Of a stretch of 64,000 nt of DNA, positions 38,516 through 46,810 are shown in pieces (position 1 is the first letter of the stretch; the number at the start of each line of letters is the position of its first letter). Source of the stretch: Exiguobacterium flavidum. Its GTDB lineage: Bacteria > Bacillota > Bacilli > Exiguobacteriales > Exiguobacteriaceae. The position numbers and the translations under genes were made by a program. The notes beneath the pieces are model-generated. The model saw nothing but the letters and a program-made list of their open reading frames with translations. It had not been told where the DNA came from and searched no databases. The DNA lies in the NCBI RefSeq assembly GCF_003344535.1, contig NZ_QPKS01000006.1:127690-191689 (forward strand), in the 5' to 3' direction.

Positions 38516-39547
38516 TTATTGGATCTTCTTATCCAACAAGTAATCCGCGAGTTCGCTCAAGTCCTCGTCGCTGATCTGTGACTCGTTGAATCCAGGCATC
38601 TTAGTGCCTTGTTTCAATTTCTGAGGATCACGAATCCAGTCTTCGAGATTCTTCTTGTCGTGCTTCAAGTAACCGGCGAGGTTTCCGCGGTCACCGAAGT
38701 TCGTCAAGCTAGGAGCGACTTTCCCGCCACCGTGGCAGCTGAGACAGTTCTGAGCATAGACCTGTTCGCCTTTCGACCAGTTCTTTTCATTTTTAGCGTC
38801 GAGTTGTTTCGTTTCTGCTTCTTTCGCAGCTTTCATGTCTTCGAGCCATTTGTCATAATCCGCTTGCTCGAGTGCGATGACCTTGAAGTCCATCAAGGCA
38901 TGTGACGGTCCGCAAAGCTCGGCACACTTACCGTAGTAAGTTCCTGCTTCCTTTGCATGGAGCCACATCTCGTTCTCAAGGCCCGGGTTGTTATCCGTCT
39001 TACCGGAAAGTACCGGTACCCAGAATGAGTGGATGACGTCTTTTGAAGTCAGGTTGAGGGCGACTTTCTTGCCGACCGGGATGACGAGTTCCTGACCTGT
39101 CGTCACGCCTTTATCCGGATAGTCGAATTCCCACCAGTAGAGGTTAGCCGTGACGTTGATGACTTCGTTCTTCTTCGCTTCCTTCGCGTCAGCGAGCTCT
39201 ACCGTCGCCTTGATCGTCGGAACGGCGAGAACGACGAGCAGAAGGATTGGGATGACCGTCCAGATCATCTCGAGCGTGTGGCTTCCTTCTACCTGTTTAG
39301 GTACTTCATTGTCGCCTTTTTTACGACGGAATTTCATGAGTACATATACGTAGATCACAGTCACGATGGCAAGGACGAACAACATGACCCATAAGCTGAG
39401 CTTGATGATCTCAAGCTGGATCTCTGCGCCCTCTCCACGAGGCTGAAGTGCTGACAATTCCGGAATCCCACAGCCTGATAGCAAGAGCGCCATCAAACCG
39501 ATCGGGAGAAGTCGGAAGAGCATTTTTCCTGTTTTTTTCACAACCAT
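38516..39547 (-). CDS. ctaC: Cytochrome c oxidase subunit II with fused cytochrome c domain
   Basis: A 343-residue lipoprotein subunit. The signal peptide ends in a lipobox (LLLSGCG, about residue 22-28). Two membrane helices follow, then the cupredoxin domain with the CuA ligands in HSFWVPVLSGKTD and CAELCGPSHALMDF, and a C-terminal cytochrome c domain with CLSCH and the axial methionine in KMPGF. This makes the enzyme a caa3 oxidase. The start is ATG at 39547, preceded by AAAGTGGGG; longer readings to 39685 lack a site. Confidence 0.96.
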   Translation of the reverse strand: MVVKKTGKMLFRLLPIGLMALLLSGCGIPELSALQPRGEGAEIQLEIIKLSLWVMLFVLAIVTVIYVYVLMKFRRKKGDNEVPKQVEGSHTLEMIWTVIPILLLVVLAVPTIKATVELADAKEAKKNEVINVTANLYWWEFDYPDKGVTTGQELVIPVGKKVALNLTSKDVIHSFWVPVLSGKTDNNPGLENEMWLHAKEAGTYYGKCAELCGPSHALMDFKVIALEQADYDKWLEDMKAAKEAETKQLDAKNEKNWSKGEQVYAQNCLSCHGGGKVAPSLTNFGDRGNLAGYLKHDKKNLEDWIRDPQKLKQGTKMPGFNESQISDEDLSELADYLLDKKIQ

Positions 39548-39606
39548 CCCCACTTTCTTTTCCCCATATTTTACTCTTTGCAATGTCCACGTGAATATGT
39601 CAATCG

Positions 39607-40539
39607 TTATAGAGAAACGAGTACGACCGTCACGATCCAGGCCATGAAATAAAGGAGTGAGAAGAAGAACATCTTCGACGCCCACTTGATCTCTGCCTGT
39701 TCATCGCTAAGCTTGAGACCTTTCAGTCCCAGGTAAAGCCAGTATCCTCCGAGCCCGAGCATGATCAGCACGTATGTCAGACCATAGTGAGCCAAGAGAA
39801 GTGATGATGGAATCAGCACTGCGATCCACCATACAATTTGCCGTTTCGTGATGGCGAAGCCGTTTACGACCGGCAGCATCGGAATCCCGGCTGCCCGGTA
39901 CTCCTCCGTCCGCCGCATCGCGAGCGCAAGGAAATGTGGCGGTTGCCACACGAACATGACGAGGAACAAAATCCATGCGTCGATATGAAGCGTCGGTGTG
40001 ACTGCCGCGAATCCGATGATCGGTGGCACAGCACCGGAGATTCCTCCGACGACCGTATTGATCGTGTGCGTCCGCTTCAGCCACATCGTATAGATGACGA
40101 CATAGACGAACGATCCGATCAAGCCGAACACCGCTGCCACATGGTTTACGATGAGCAGCATGACGGTCCCCGCTGCGAGGATGCCAAGCCCGATCGCTAA
40201 AATCCGCTGACCGTCCATCTTGCCGGTGACGCTCGGCCGCCCCATCGTCCGTTCCATCTTGTAGTCGATGTCCCGGTCGATGTAGTTGTTCAAATAACAG
40301 CTTCCCGCGATCACGAGACCGCTGCCGAGAAGCGTCAAGAGAAGCATCCACTTCGTCTCCCAAAGATAGAGCAGCACGTTATCCGCCAAATAGGATGCGG
40401 CGACGACATATCCTGCAAAGACTGTAATGAGGTTCGCGCGTACGATCCCCATTTTCGCTAGGGTGACATAGTCCGCGAACGTCGCGTCAGTACGCTCGAC
40501 GTCCAGCAGATCAAGTGCCTCCCCGTTTGTTTTCGCCAT
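39607..40539 (-). CDS. ctaB: Protoheme IX farnesyltransferase (heme O synthase)
   Basis: Makes heme O from protoheme and farnesyl diphosphate for the caa3 oxidase. The 310-residue UbiA-family protein has nine or so membrane segments and the Asp-rich motif NNYIDRDIDYKMERTMGR, plus the second loop WQPPHFLALAMRRTEEYRAAG. The start is ATG at 40539 after AAGGAGG. It is divergent from ctaA, which converts heme O to heme A; the two share a 326-base regulatory region. Confidence 0.96.
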   Translation of the reverse strand: MAKTNGEALDLLDVERTDATFADYVTLAKMGIVRANLITVFAGYVVAASYLADNVLLYLWETKWMLLLTLLGSGLVIAGSCYLNNYIDRDIDYKMERTMGRPSVTGKMDGQRILAIGLGILAAGTVMLLIVNHVAAVFGLIGSFVYVVIYTMWLKRTHTINTVVGGISGAVPPIIGFAAVTPTLHIDAWILFLVMFVWQPPHFLALAMRRTEEYRAAGIPMLPVVNGFAITKRQIVWWIAVLIPSSLLLAHYGLTYVLIMLGLGGYWLYLGLKGLKLSDEQAEIKWASKMFFFSLLYFMAWIVTVVLVSL

Positions 40540-40714
40540 GTTGTTTCCTCCTTCAAACCGTCCAGCCATTTCTGTGGTTGTGCAATACGTAATTTTTTCA
40601 CAGAAATAACACAGACTTGCCACGAAACGTCCTTTTCTCTATAAAAGATACCACATTTTTAAGGGCATGACGTAAGAAAATACTTTCGACATAATGAACA
40701 AAATGTGAATTCTA

Positions 40715-40730
40715 TGTGATTCCCCTCACA
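40715..40730 (+). promoter_or_regulatory. Crp/Fnr-family operator upstream of ctaA
   Basis: TGTGATTCCCCTCACA is a perfect TGTGA-N6-TCACA dyad, the consensus of Crp/Fnr-family regulators including Bacillus Fnr. Its centre lies about 42 bases before the start predicted from the TAGAAT box at 40753-40758, the class II activator position. The expected -35 position (40730-40735) has no match to consensus, as usual for activator-dependent promoters. Confidence 0.65.
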
Positions 40731-40774
40731 GTCAGCCCCATTCACCTAATATTAGAATAGCGTTGTCTTAAAAG

Positions 40775-40791
40775 ATTGCAAGCGTTTCGAT
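40775..40791 (+). promoter_or_regulatory. Candidate CcpA cre site in the ctaA leader
   Basis: TTGCAAGCGTTTCGA matches the cre consensus WTGNAANCGNWNNCW at all but one fixed position. It would lie about 10-26 bases downstream of the predicted ctaA start, where CcpA binding represses transcription. In B. subtilis cta genes are under carbon catabolite control. Confidence 0.4.
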
Positions 40792-40865
40792 ATTTTTTGT
40801 GCGATACTATCGGTATGATGGTTGAAAAAAAGGTTATATCCAGAGAGAAAGGTGGTGTCCTCATC

Positions 40866-41744
40866 TTGAATCGGAAGCTTGCGATTTTCTCTGCGTTCGT
40901 CACGTTCGCAATGATGATCGTCCTCATGATGGGTGGGACAGTCACAAAGACTGATTCAGGTGATGGTTGTGGAACCGATTGGCCGCTTTGCCACGGCGAA
41001 CTGATCCCGACCGATCCAAGTGTTGAAACGATGATTGAATACAGCCACCGTGCTGTGACAGGCGTGGTCGGGTTACTGATCATCGCCCTCTCCTTGTGGA
41101 CGCTGATGGCGTTCCCAAAAAGGCTCGATACGAAAATCTTCGCGTTCCTCGCGTTCATCTTCATGCTGATCCAGTCTATCGTCGGCGCAGGCGCCGTCGT
41201 CTGGCAGCAATCCGACCTGGTGCTTGCCCTTCATTTCGGGATATCGCTCATCTCATTCGCCTCACTGTTGATTTTGACGATCCTGATCATGGAAAGACCA
41301 GGCAAGGAGTTCCGGGAATCCGTCCCAGCACCCCTGAGGAAGATGCTTTACGGTTTGATCGCCTATACGTTGATCGTCGTCTATACAGGTGCGTATGTCC
41401 GGCACGTAGGCGCGACGTATTCATGCGTAGGCTGGCCGGTCTGCAGCCAGCCAGAGATGACATACGAGGCCTGGGTCCAGCTGATTCACCGCGGCCTGGC
41501 CGGCATACTGTTCCTCTTTACCCTATTCGTGCACTTTACCGCCATCCGCTTGAAGAATCGCACGGTACGGATCGGGATGAACGTCGCGACGCCGTTCATC
41601 GTCGCACAGGTCGCGACCGGGGCTTGGATCGTACTCGGAGGGCATGCTACATATGTACCGCTCCTCCACGCCCTGCTCATCACCTGTTATTTCGGTGTCT
41701 TATCGTACCTCGCCTATCATGCGTTCCGGACGAGAAACGATTAA
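40866..41744 (+). CDS. ctaA: Heme A synthase
   Basis: CtaA oxidises heme O to heme A. The 292-residue membrane protein has eight segments in two repeats; conserved histidines lie in EYSHRAVTGVVGL, LALHFGISL, QLIHRGLAGIL and LLHALLIT. Two extracytoplasmic cysteine pairs are visible, CGTDWPLC (C35/C42) and CVGWPVC. I start it at TTG 40866 (giving MNRKLAIF), 10 bases after AAAGGTGG, which matches the start of Bacillus CtaA; the longer frame from 40776 would lie in the leader. Confidence 0.95.
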   Translation: MNRKLAIFSAFVTFAMMIVLMMGGTVTKTDSGDGCGTDWPLCHGELIPTDPSVETMIEYSHRAVTGVVGLLIIALSLWTLMAFPKRLDTKIFAFLAFIFMLIQSIVGAGAVVWQQSDLVLALHFGISLISFASLLILTILIMERPGKEFRESVPAPLRKMLYGLIAYTLIVVYTGAYVRHVGATYSCVGWPVCSQPEMTYEAWVQLIHRGLAGILFLFTLFVHFTAIRLKNRTVRIGMNVATPFIVAQVATGAWIVLGGHATYVPLLHALLITCYFGVLSYLAYHAFRTRND

Positions 41745-41815
41745 GGCGTAAAAGCGTGCATACGATTGTTCACGATTAAAAAAGACTAGAGGATGACTCA
41801 AAAGTCGATCAGTAA

Positions 41816-41856
41816 ACGAAAAACGGGAGTGGACTTCGAATCCACTCCCGTTTTCT
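41816..41856. terminator. Bidirectional terminator after ctaA
   Basis: AACGGGAGTGGA-CTTCGAA-TCCACTCCCGTT with T/A runs on both sides: perfect 12-base stem. It serves ctaA on the plus strand and can stop anything passing the photolyase terminator from the other side. Confidence 0.92.
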
Positions 41857-41893
41857 CGTTCAGACGACATCACTCGTTCCACTCGACTCCTGC

Positions 41894-41919
41894 AGGAAAA
41901 AGCGCGATTCATCGCGCTG
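41894..41919 (-). terminator. Intrinsic terminator after the photolyase gene
   Basis: AGCGCGAT-GA-ATCGCGCT followed by TTTTCC on the minus strand, 25 bases past the stop of the photolyase gene. Confidence 0.8.
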
Positions 41920-41944
41920 TCAGAGACAGACAAGACCCGGCTTC

Positions 41945-43282
41945 CTACTCTTTGAACCTCGCGATCGCCCGGTCCCGCGCCATCGCATGGTCGACGATTT
42001 GCTCAGGATAGCCGCATCGTTCCCTGTCCGCAAGGGACGGCTCATGAATCCGCTTATTATCCAGTTCCGCGAGTTCAGGGACGAACTTGCGGATGAAGTC
42101 ACCGGACGCGTCGAACCGCTTCGACTGGGTCGTCGGATTGAACACGCGGAAGTACGGGACGGCATCCGTTCCGACCGAGGCGGCCCATTGCCATCCACCG
42201 ATATTCGAAGCCGCTTCGTAATCGATCAACTTGCGCTGGAAATATCGTTCTCCTTTGCGCCAGTCGATCAGCAGGTCCTTCGCAAGGAAGGATGCCGTGA
42301 TCATGCGGAGTCTATTATGCATCCAGCCGGTCTCGTTGAGCTGACGCATCGCGGCGTCGACGATCGGGAATCCGGTTTTTCCTTCGCACCATGCCTCGAA
42401 CGCCGTCTCGTCCTCTTCCCAATCTATGTCACGGTACTCTCGTTGGACTGCCTGATTTTTCGATTCGGGGTATTGAACGAGAATCATATGATAGAACTCC
42501 CGCCAGATCAGCTCCGTCAAGAACACGTCTCTCCCCTTCCCATCGACCTGCCTGATTCGTTCATAGACGGTCCTGATTCCGATCTCCCCGGTCCTCAAGT
42601 GATGCGAGAGGCGGCTCGTCCCGTCGATGGCAGGAAAGTCCCGCGCCTCGTCATACTTTTCGAGGTGCCGCTTGACGAACTCATCAAGCCGTTTCAGCGC
42701 AGTCTCCTCGCCTGCCTCGTACGCCTGCTCGCTGGCCTGTTTGAAATAGCGTTCGACATCCGCCCCGTCCGTCGATCGGTAATGTTCCTTCAGCTTGTCG
42801 ATATCGGTCCACCTGACTGATCCGATCTCCATCTGGAGAAATGCCTTCCTATAGGGCGTAAACACCTTGTAGTAGCTCCCGTCCTTCTTCTTGACGGCGT
42901 GCGGGTGCAACAGGTGCCGATCAAGCAGACGCTCGGTCTTCACCGAAGTCTTCCGGATGATCGCATCATCCCTCGACTTGAACGGCTCGACGTATTCCGC
43001 GTTGAAGAGCAGAAGATCCGCTCCGGAGATCCCTTCGAGAAACTCATCCTCTTCCCCGCTGATCACGCGAATCGGCATGCCGTTCGCTTCGGATTTCTTA
43101 TAGAAATGCTCGAGCGCTTGAAAAAAATAGCATTGTCTTGCCTCGTACTCACCGATATAGCCTGGATTCAACCAAAAGACGAATTCGACCTCATCTCCCG
43201 GTACGAGCAATTCAGCAGCCCTTGCGAACATCGCATTGTCGTCGAAGCGAAAATCACTCCGAATCCAGCAGATCATCTTCAT
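41945..43282 (-). CDS. phr: Deoxyribodipyrimidine photolyase (class I)
   Basis: Light-dependent repair of cyclobutane pyrimidine dimers. The 445-residue protein has an N-terminal alpha/beta antenna domain (MKMICWIRSDFRFDDN) and a C-terminal FAD domain with DVFLTELIWREFYHMIL, GWMHNRLRMITASFL, DLLIDWRKGERYF and GWQWAASVGTDAVPYF. The tryptophans of the electron-transfer path are present. The start is ATG at 43282 after AGGGGTG. It is a single-gene unit between the pyc terminator and its own; it is not part of this locus in B. subtilis. Confidence 0.93.
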   Translation of the reverse strand: MKMICWIRSDFRFDDNAMFARAAELLVPGDEVEFVFWLNPGYIGEYEARQCYFFQALEHFYKKSEANGMPIRVISGEEDEFLEGISGADLLLFNAEYVEPFKSRDDAIIRKTSVKTERLLDRHLLHPHAVKKKDGSYYKVFTPYRKAFLQMEIGSVRWTDIDKLKEHYRSTDGADVERYFKQASEQAYEAGEETALKRLDEFVKRHLEKYDEARDFPAIDGTSRLSHHLRTGEIGIRTVYERIRQVDGKGRDVFLTELIWREFYHMILVQYPESKNQAVQREYRDIDWEEDETAFEAWCEGKTGFPIVDAAMRQLNETGWMHNRLRMITASFLAKDLLIDWRKGERYFQRKLIDYEAASNIGGWQWAASVGTDAVPYFRVFNPTTQSKRFDASGDFIRKFVPELAELDNKRIHEPSLADRERCGYPEQIVDHAMARDRAIARFKE

Positions 43283-43299
43283 CGAAACACCCCTCTCAT

Positions 43300-43341
43300 A
43301 AAAAAACAAGAGACCGGCGAAACTCGCCGGTCTCTTGTTTT
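43300..43341 (-). terminator. Intrinsic terminator after pyc
   Basis: AACAAGAGACCGGCGA-GTT-TCGCCGGTCTCTTGTT, a perfect 16-base stem, with TTTTT on the minus strand. Confidence 0.93.
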
Positions 43342-43351
43342 CTACGTTAAA

Positions 43352-46300
43352 TCAAACGAATTCGATCAGCAAATCCTGACTCGCGATCGATTCGCCTTCC
43401 TTGACATGGACGTGTTTGATTTCCCCGTCCTCCGGTGCCTGGACCGTCGTCTCCATCTTCATCGCTTCCGTGACGAGGAGCTGTTCCCCCTTACGTACGC
43501 GCGTTCCCGGCTCGACGAGAACCTTCAGGACGCTTCCCGGCATCGATGCACCGATCTGTTTCGGATTGCTCTTGTCTGCCTTCGCCCGGCTCGCCGAGTT
43601 GTCCTTGATGCTGATGTCCTTGATTTCGATCTCGCGCGGCACACCGTTCATCTCATAGTAGACGATTCGTGTACCGTGATCGTCAGGCTGTCCGATCTGG
43701 ATCAGCTTGATATAGAGCGTCTTGCCGCGTTCGATTTCGACCTCGATCGTCTCGCCGAGTCGCATCCCGTAGAAGAACGTGCTCGTGTCGAGAACCGATA
43801 CGTCCCCGAAGCGCTCGAAGTGACTGTTATAGTCGAGGAAGACCTTCGGATAGAGGGCATAGGCGAGCGCATCGAACTCCGTCACCGGACGACCGAGCTT
43901 TTCGAACAGCTCATGTTTGACTGCATCGAAGTTGAGCGGCTCCATCGTCTTTCCAGGACGTTCCGTGAGCGGCTCTGCCCCTTTGAGGATCGCACGCTGC
44001 ACGTCCTCCGGGAAACCGCCTGGAGGCGTCCCGAGTTCGCCACGCATCAGCTCGACGACCGAGTCCGGGAAGTCGAGCGTATCAGCACGCTTCAACACGT
44101 CCTCTTCCGTCAGGTGGTGCTGAACCATGAAGAGTGCCATGTCACCGACCACCTTCGAGGAAGGCGTGACCTTGACGATGTCACCGAACATCATATTGAC
44201 GCGCGCATACATCGCCTTGACCTCACCCCAATGGTCGGCGAGCCCGACCGCCTTCGCCTGCTGCTGCAGGTTCGAGTACTGGCCGCCTGGCATTTCGTGG
44301 TCATAGACCGTAGGATTCGGTGCAAGCATGTCGAGTTCGAACGGCTCATACATGTGACGGACATCCTGCCAATATTCGGACACTTGCTCATACTTCTTCG
44401 CAGAGACGAGCGGCTGTCTCACGTGACCGCTGAGGGCATGGATCAAACTGCCTCCAGCCGGCTGACTCGTCAGCCCGGCCATGCTCGAAGCTGCCACGTC
44501 GACGATGTCGACCCCGGCATCGACTGCGCGCGCGTACGTATAGATTCCGTTCCCGCTCGCGTCGTGCGTATGGAGGTGGATCGGGATGTCAACCGCGTCT
44601 TTCAGTGCAGACACGAGGGCGTATGCCGCTTCCGGCTTGAGCAGTCCTGCCATGTCCTTGATCGCAAGGATATGCGCACCGCTCGCCTCAAGCTGCTTCG
44701 CGAGCTTGACGTAGTATGGCAGATGGTATTTCGGCCGGTTCTGATCGAACAGATCACCCGTATAGCAGACGGCCGCTTCTGCGACCTTCCCCGTCGGCAA
44801 CACGGCGTCAATCGCAAGTTGGATCGATTCCGGGTTGTTCAGACTGTCGAAGATCCGGAAGACATCTACCCCCGCCTGCGCAGCTTCCTTGACGAATGAA
44901 TGGACGACGTTGTCAGGATAGTTTTTGTATCCGACCGCGTTCGCGCCGCGGAGCAGCATCTGGATGAGCACGTTCGGCATCTTCTCTCGCAGCTGCATCA
45001 GGCGTACCCATGGATCCTCAGAGAGGAAACGATAGGCGACATCGAACGTCGCGCCTCCCCATGCTTCGACCGAGAACAGCTCAGGCATGAGCTTCGCAGT
45101 CGGTTCTGCGATCGCCACGAGATCCTTCGTCCGCATCCGTGTCGCGAGCAGCGATTGATGCGCATCACGGAACGTCGTGTCCGTCAAAAGGACTTCATTC
45201 TGCTCCTTGACCCAGCGGGCGAGTGCTTCCGGACCTTCCGAATCAAGCAGGTTCTTCGTTCCGAGCGGAAATTCGCTCGGCAGGTCTTTCGGAATCCGAA
45301 CCGCCCGTGCGAGCGGCTTCTCGACTTTCCCGATGCCCGGGAATCCATTGACTGCGACCTCACCGACGTAAGTCAAAATTTTCGTTCCCCGGTCTTGACG
45401 TTTCGGGAAAGCGAACAATTCCTGTGTATCGTCGATGAAGGACGTGTTGTACTCGCCCGAGATGAACGAGCGGTGTTTCAACACGTTGCTCAGGAACGGA
45501 ATGTTCGTCTTGATGCCGCGAATCCGGAACTCGCTCAGGTTTCGGCTCATCTTCGCGACAGCCTGCTCGTATGTCAGGCCATGCGTCGAAATCTTGACGA
45601 GCAGTGAATCGTAGTAAGGGGAGATCTCTGACCCGACATATGCGTTTCCGCCGTCAAGTCGGACACCGAAACCGCCCGGCGAACGGTAAGCCTTGATTTT
45701 ACCCGTGTCCGGCAAGAAGCCGTTCTCCGGATCTTCAGACGTGATCCGGCTTTGAATCGCATATCCGATCATCTTGATGTCTTCCTGCTTTGGAAGACCG
45801 ATTCTGTCACCGTGCAGGTTCTCTCCTTCTGCGACGAGTATTTGTGTCTGCACGATGTCGATGCCTGTGATCATCTCAGTGATCGTATGCTCGACCTGGA
45901 CGCGCGGGTTGACCTCGATGAAGAAGAACTCCTCATCCTGTGTCACGAGGAATTCGACCGTCCCTGCGTTCTCATAACCGACGTGCTTCATCAAATTGAC
46001 GGCAGCGTCACAGATTTTCTTGCGCCCTGCTTCTGACAACGTCACGCAAGGCGCCACTTCGACGACCTTCTGATGGCGTCGTTGAACCGAACAGTCGCGT
46101 TCGAACAGATGAACGATGTTGCCGTGCGCGTCACCGAAAATCTGGATTTCGATGTGCTTCGGCCGTTCGATCAGCCGCTCCACGTATACTTCATCGGAAC
46201 CGAACGCCTTGAGCGCCTCCGATTTCGCACGCTCGATCATGTCTGCAAGCTCATCTTCGCTTCTGACGACACGCATGCCGCGCCCGCCGCCGCCGAGAGC

Positions 46301-46786
46301 CGCCTTCACCATGAGCGGGTAACCGTTCTTACGGCCGAATTCGATTGCTTCCTCGACCGAACTGATCGGACCGTCCGTACCCGGAATGACCGGAATACCA
46401 GCCTCGATCGCACGTGTCCGCGCCCTTACCTTGTCTCCGAAGCTGTGCAGGTGCTCCTCACGCGGTCCGATGAAGATGATTCCTTCTTCCCGGCAGCGTT
46501 TCGCGAGTTCGATGTTCTCGGACAGGAAGCCGTATCCCGGATGGATCGCGTCGCACTCCGAGCGCTTCGCGATTTCGATGATTCCCTCGATATCTAGATA
46601 TGCCTCGATCGGCTTCTTTCCTTCTCCGACACGATACGCCTCGTCCGCCTTGTAGCGGTGAAGCGAACTCATGTCCTCTCGTGAATAGATCGCGACCGTC
46701 CGAATCCCTAGTTCGGTCGCCGCGCGGAATACGCGAATCGCGATTTCCCCCCGGTTTGCAACAAGAAGTTTTTTGATTTTCGCCAC
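43352..46786 (-). CDS. pyc: Pyruvate carboxylase
   Basis: Carboxylates pyruvate to oxaloacetate, the anaplerotic feed of the TCA cycle. The 1144-residue single-chain enzyme has a biotin carboxylase domain (about 1-450; KKLLVANRGEIAIRVFRA, GGGGRGMRVV and EVNPRVQVEHT), a carboxyltransferase domain (about 530-800; TTFRDAHQSLLATRMRT, LHTHDASGNG), the PC tetramerisation domain, and a C-terminal biotinyl domain with TEAMKMETTV. The start is GTG at 46786 with AAGGGGG 8 bases upstream. It follows ftsW by 24 bases, as in Bacillus. Confidence 0.97.
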   Translation of the reverse strand: MAKIKKLLVANRGEIAIRVFRAATELGIRTVAIYSREDMSSLHRYKADEAYRVGEGKKPIEAYLDIEGIIEIAKRSECDAIHPGYGFLSENIELAKRCREEGIIFIGPREEHLHSFGDKVRARTRAIEAGIPVIPGTDGPISSVEEAIEFGRKNGYPLMVKAALGGGGRGMRVVRSEDELADMIERAKSEALKAFGSDEVYVERLIERPKHIEIQIFGDAHGNIVHLFERDCSVQRRHQKVVEVAPCVTLSEAGRKKICDAAVNLMKHVGYENAGTVEFLVTQDEEFFFIEVNPRVQVEHTITEMITGIDIVQTQILVAEGENLHGDRIGLPKQEDIKMIGYAIQSRITSEDPENGFLPDTGKIKAYRSPGGFGVRLDGGNAYVGSEISPYYDSLLVKISTHGLTYEQAVAKMSRNLSEFRIRGIKTNIPFLSNVLKHRSFISGEYNTSFIDDTQELFAFPKRQDRGTKILTYVGEVAVNGFPGIGKVEKPLARAVRIPKDLPSEFPLGTKNLLDSEGPEALARWVKEQNEVLLTDTTFRDAHQSLLATRMRTKDLVAIAEPTAKLMPELFSVEAWGGATFDVAYRFLSEDPWVRLMQLREKMPNVLIQMLLRGANAVGYKNYPDNVVHSFVKEAAQAGVDVFRIFDSLNNPESIQLAIDAVLPTGKVAEAAVCYTGDLFDQNRPKYHLPYYVKLAKQLEASGAHILAIKDMAGLLKPEAAYALVSALKDAVDIPIHLHTHDASGNGIYTYARAVDAGVDIVDVAASSMAGLTSQPAGGSLIHALSGHVRQPLVSAKKYEQVSEYWQDVRHMYEPFELDMLAPNPTVYDHEMPGGQYSNLQQQAKAVGLADHWGEVKAMYARVNMMFGDIVKVTPSSKVVGDMALFMVQHHLTEEDVLKRADTLDFPDSVVELMRGELGTPPGGFPEDVQRAILKGAEPLTERPGKTMEPLNFDAVKHELFEKLGRPVTEFDALAYALYPKVFLDYNSHFERFGDVSVLDTSTFFYGMRLGETIEVEIERGKTLYIKLIQIGQPDDHGTRIVYYEMNGVPREIEIKDISIKDNSASRAKADKSNPKQIGASMPGSVLKVLVEPGTRVRKGEQLLVTEAMKMETTVQAPEDGEIKHVHVKEGESIASQDLLIEFV

Positions 46787-46810
46787 CTGAAGTTCCCCCT
46801 TTGATCACTC

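Larger units (their letters stand above)
40540..40865. promoter_or_regulatory. ctaA/ctaB divergent regulatory region
   Basis: A 326-base AT-rich gap without a gene, between divergent ctaB and ctaA. It holds a perfect Crp/Fnr-type palindrome (40715-40730), a near-consensus -10 (TAGAAT, 40753-40758) for ctaA, a cre-like sequence (40775-40791), and a possible TATAGA -10 for ctaB near 40640. The ctaA leader would be about 100 bases. Confidence 0.7.

Noticed and set aside
39548-39685. 46-residue N-terminal extension of CtaC
   Set aside because: It would displace the lipoprotein signal peptide from the N terminus; the ATG at 39547 gives a normal signal and lipobox.
40715-40730. The TGTGA-N6-TCACA dyad as a transcription terminator
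   Set aside because: The stem is only 5 bases with no T run; its match to the Crp/Fnr operator consensus is the better explanation.
42899-44899. A 666-codon plus-strand open frame antisense to the photolyase and pyc genes
   Set aside because: It spans the end of pyc and the start of phr, has no ribosome-binding site and a composition dominated by R, D, E and H, the usual shadow of GC-biased codons on the other strand. Both sense genes are certain.
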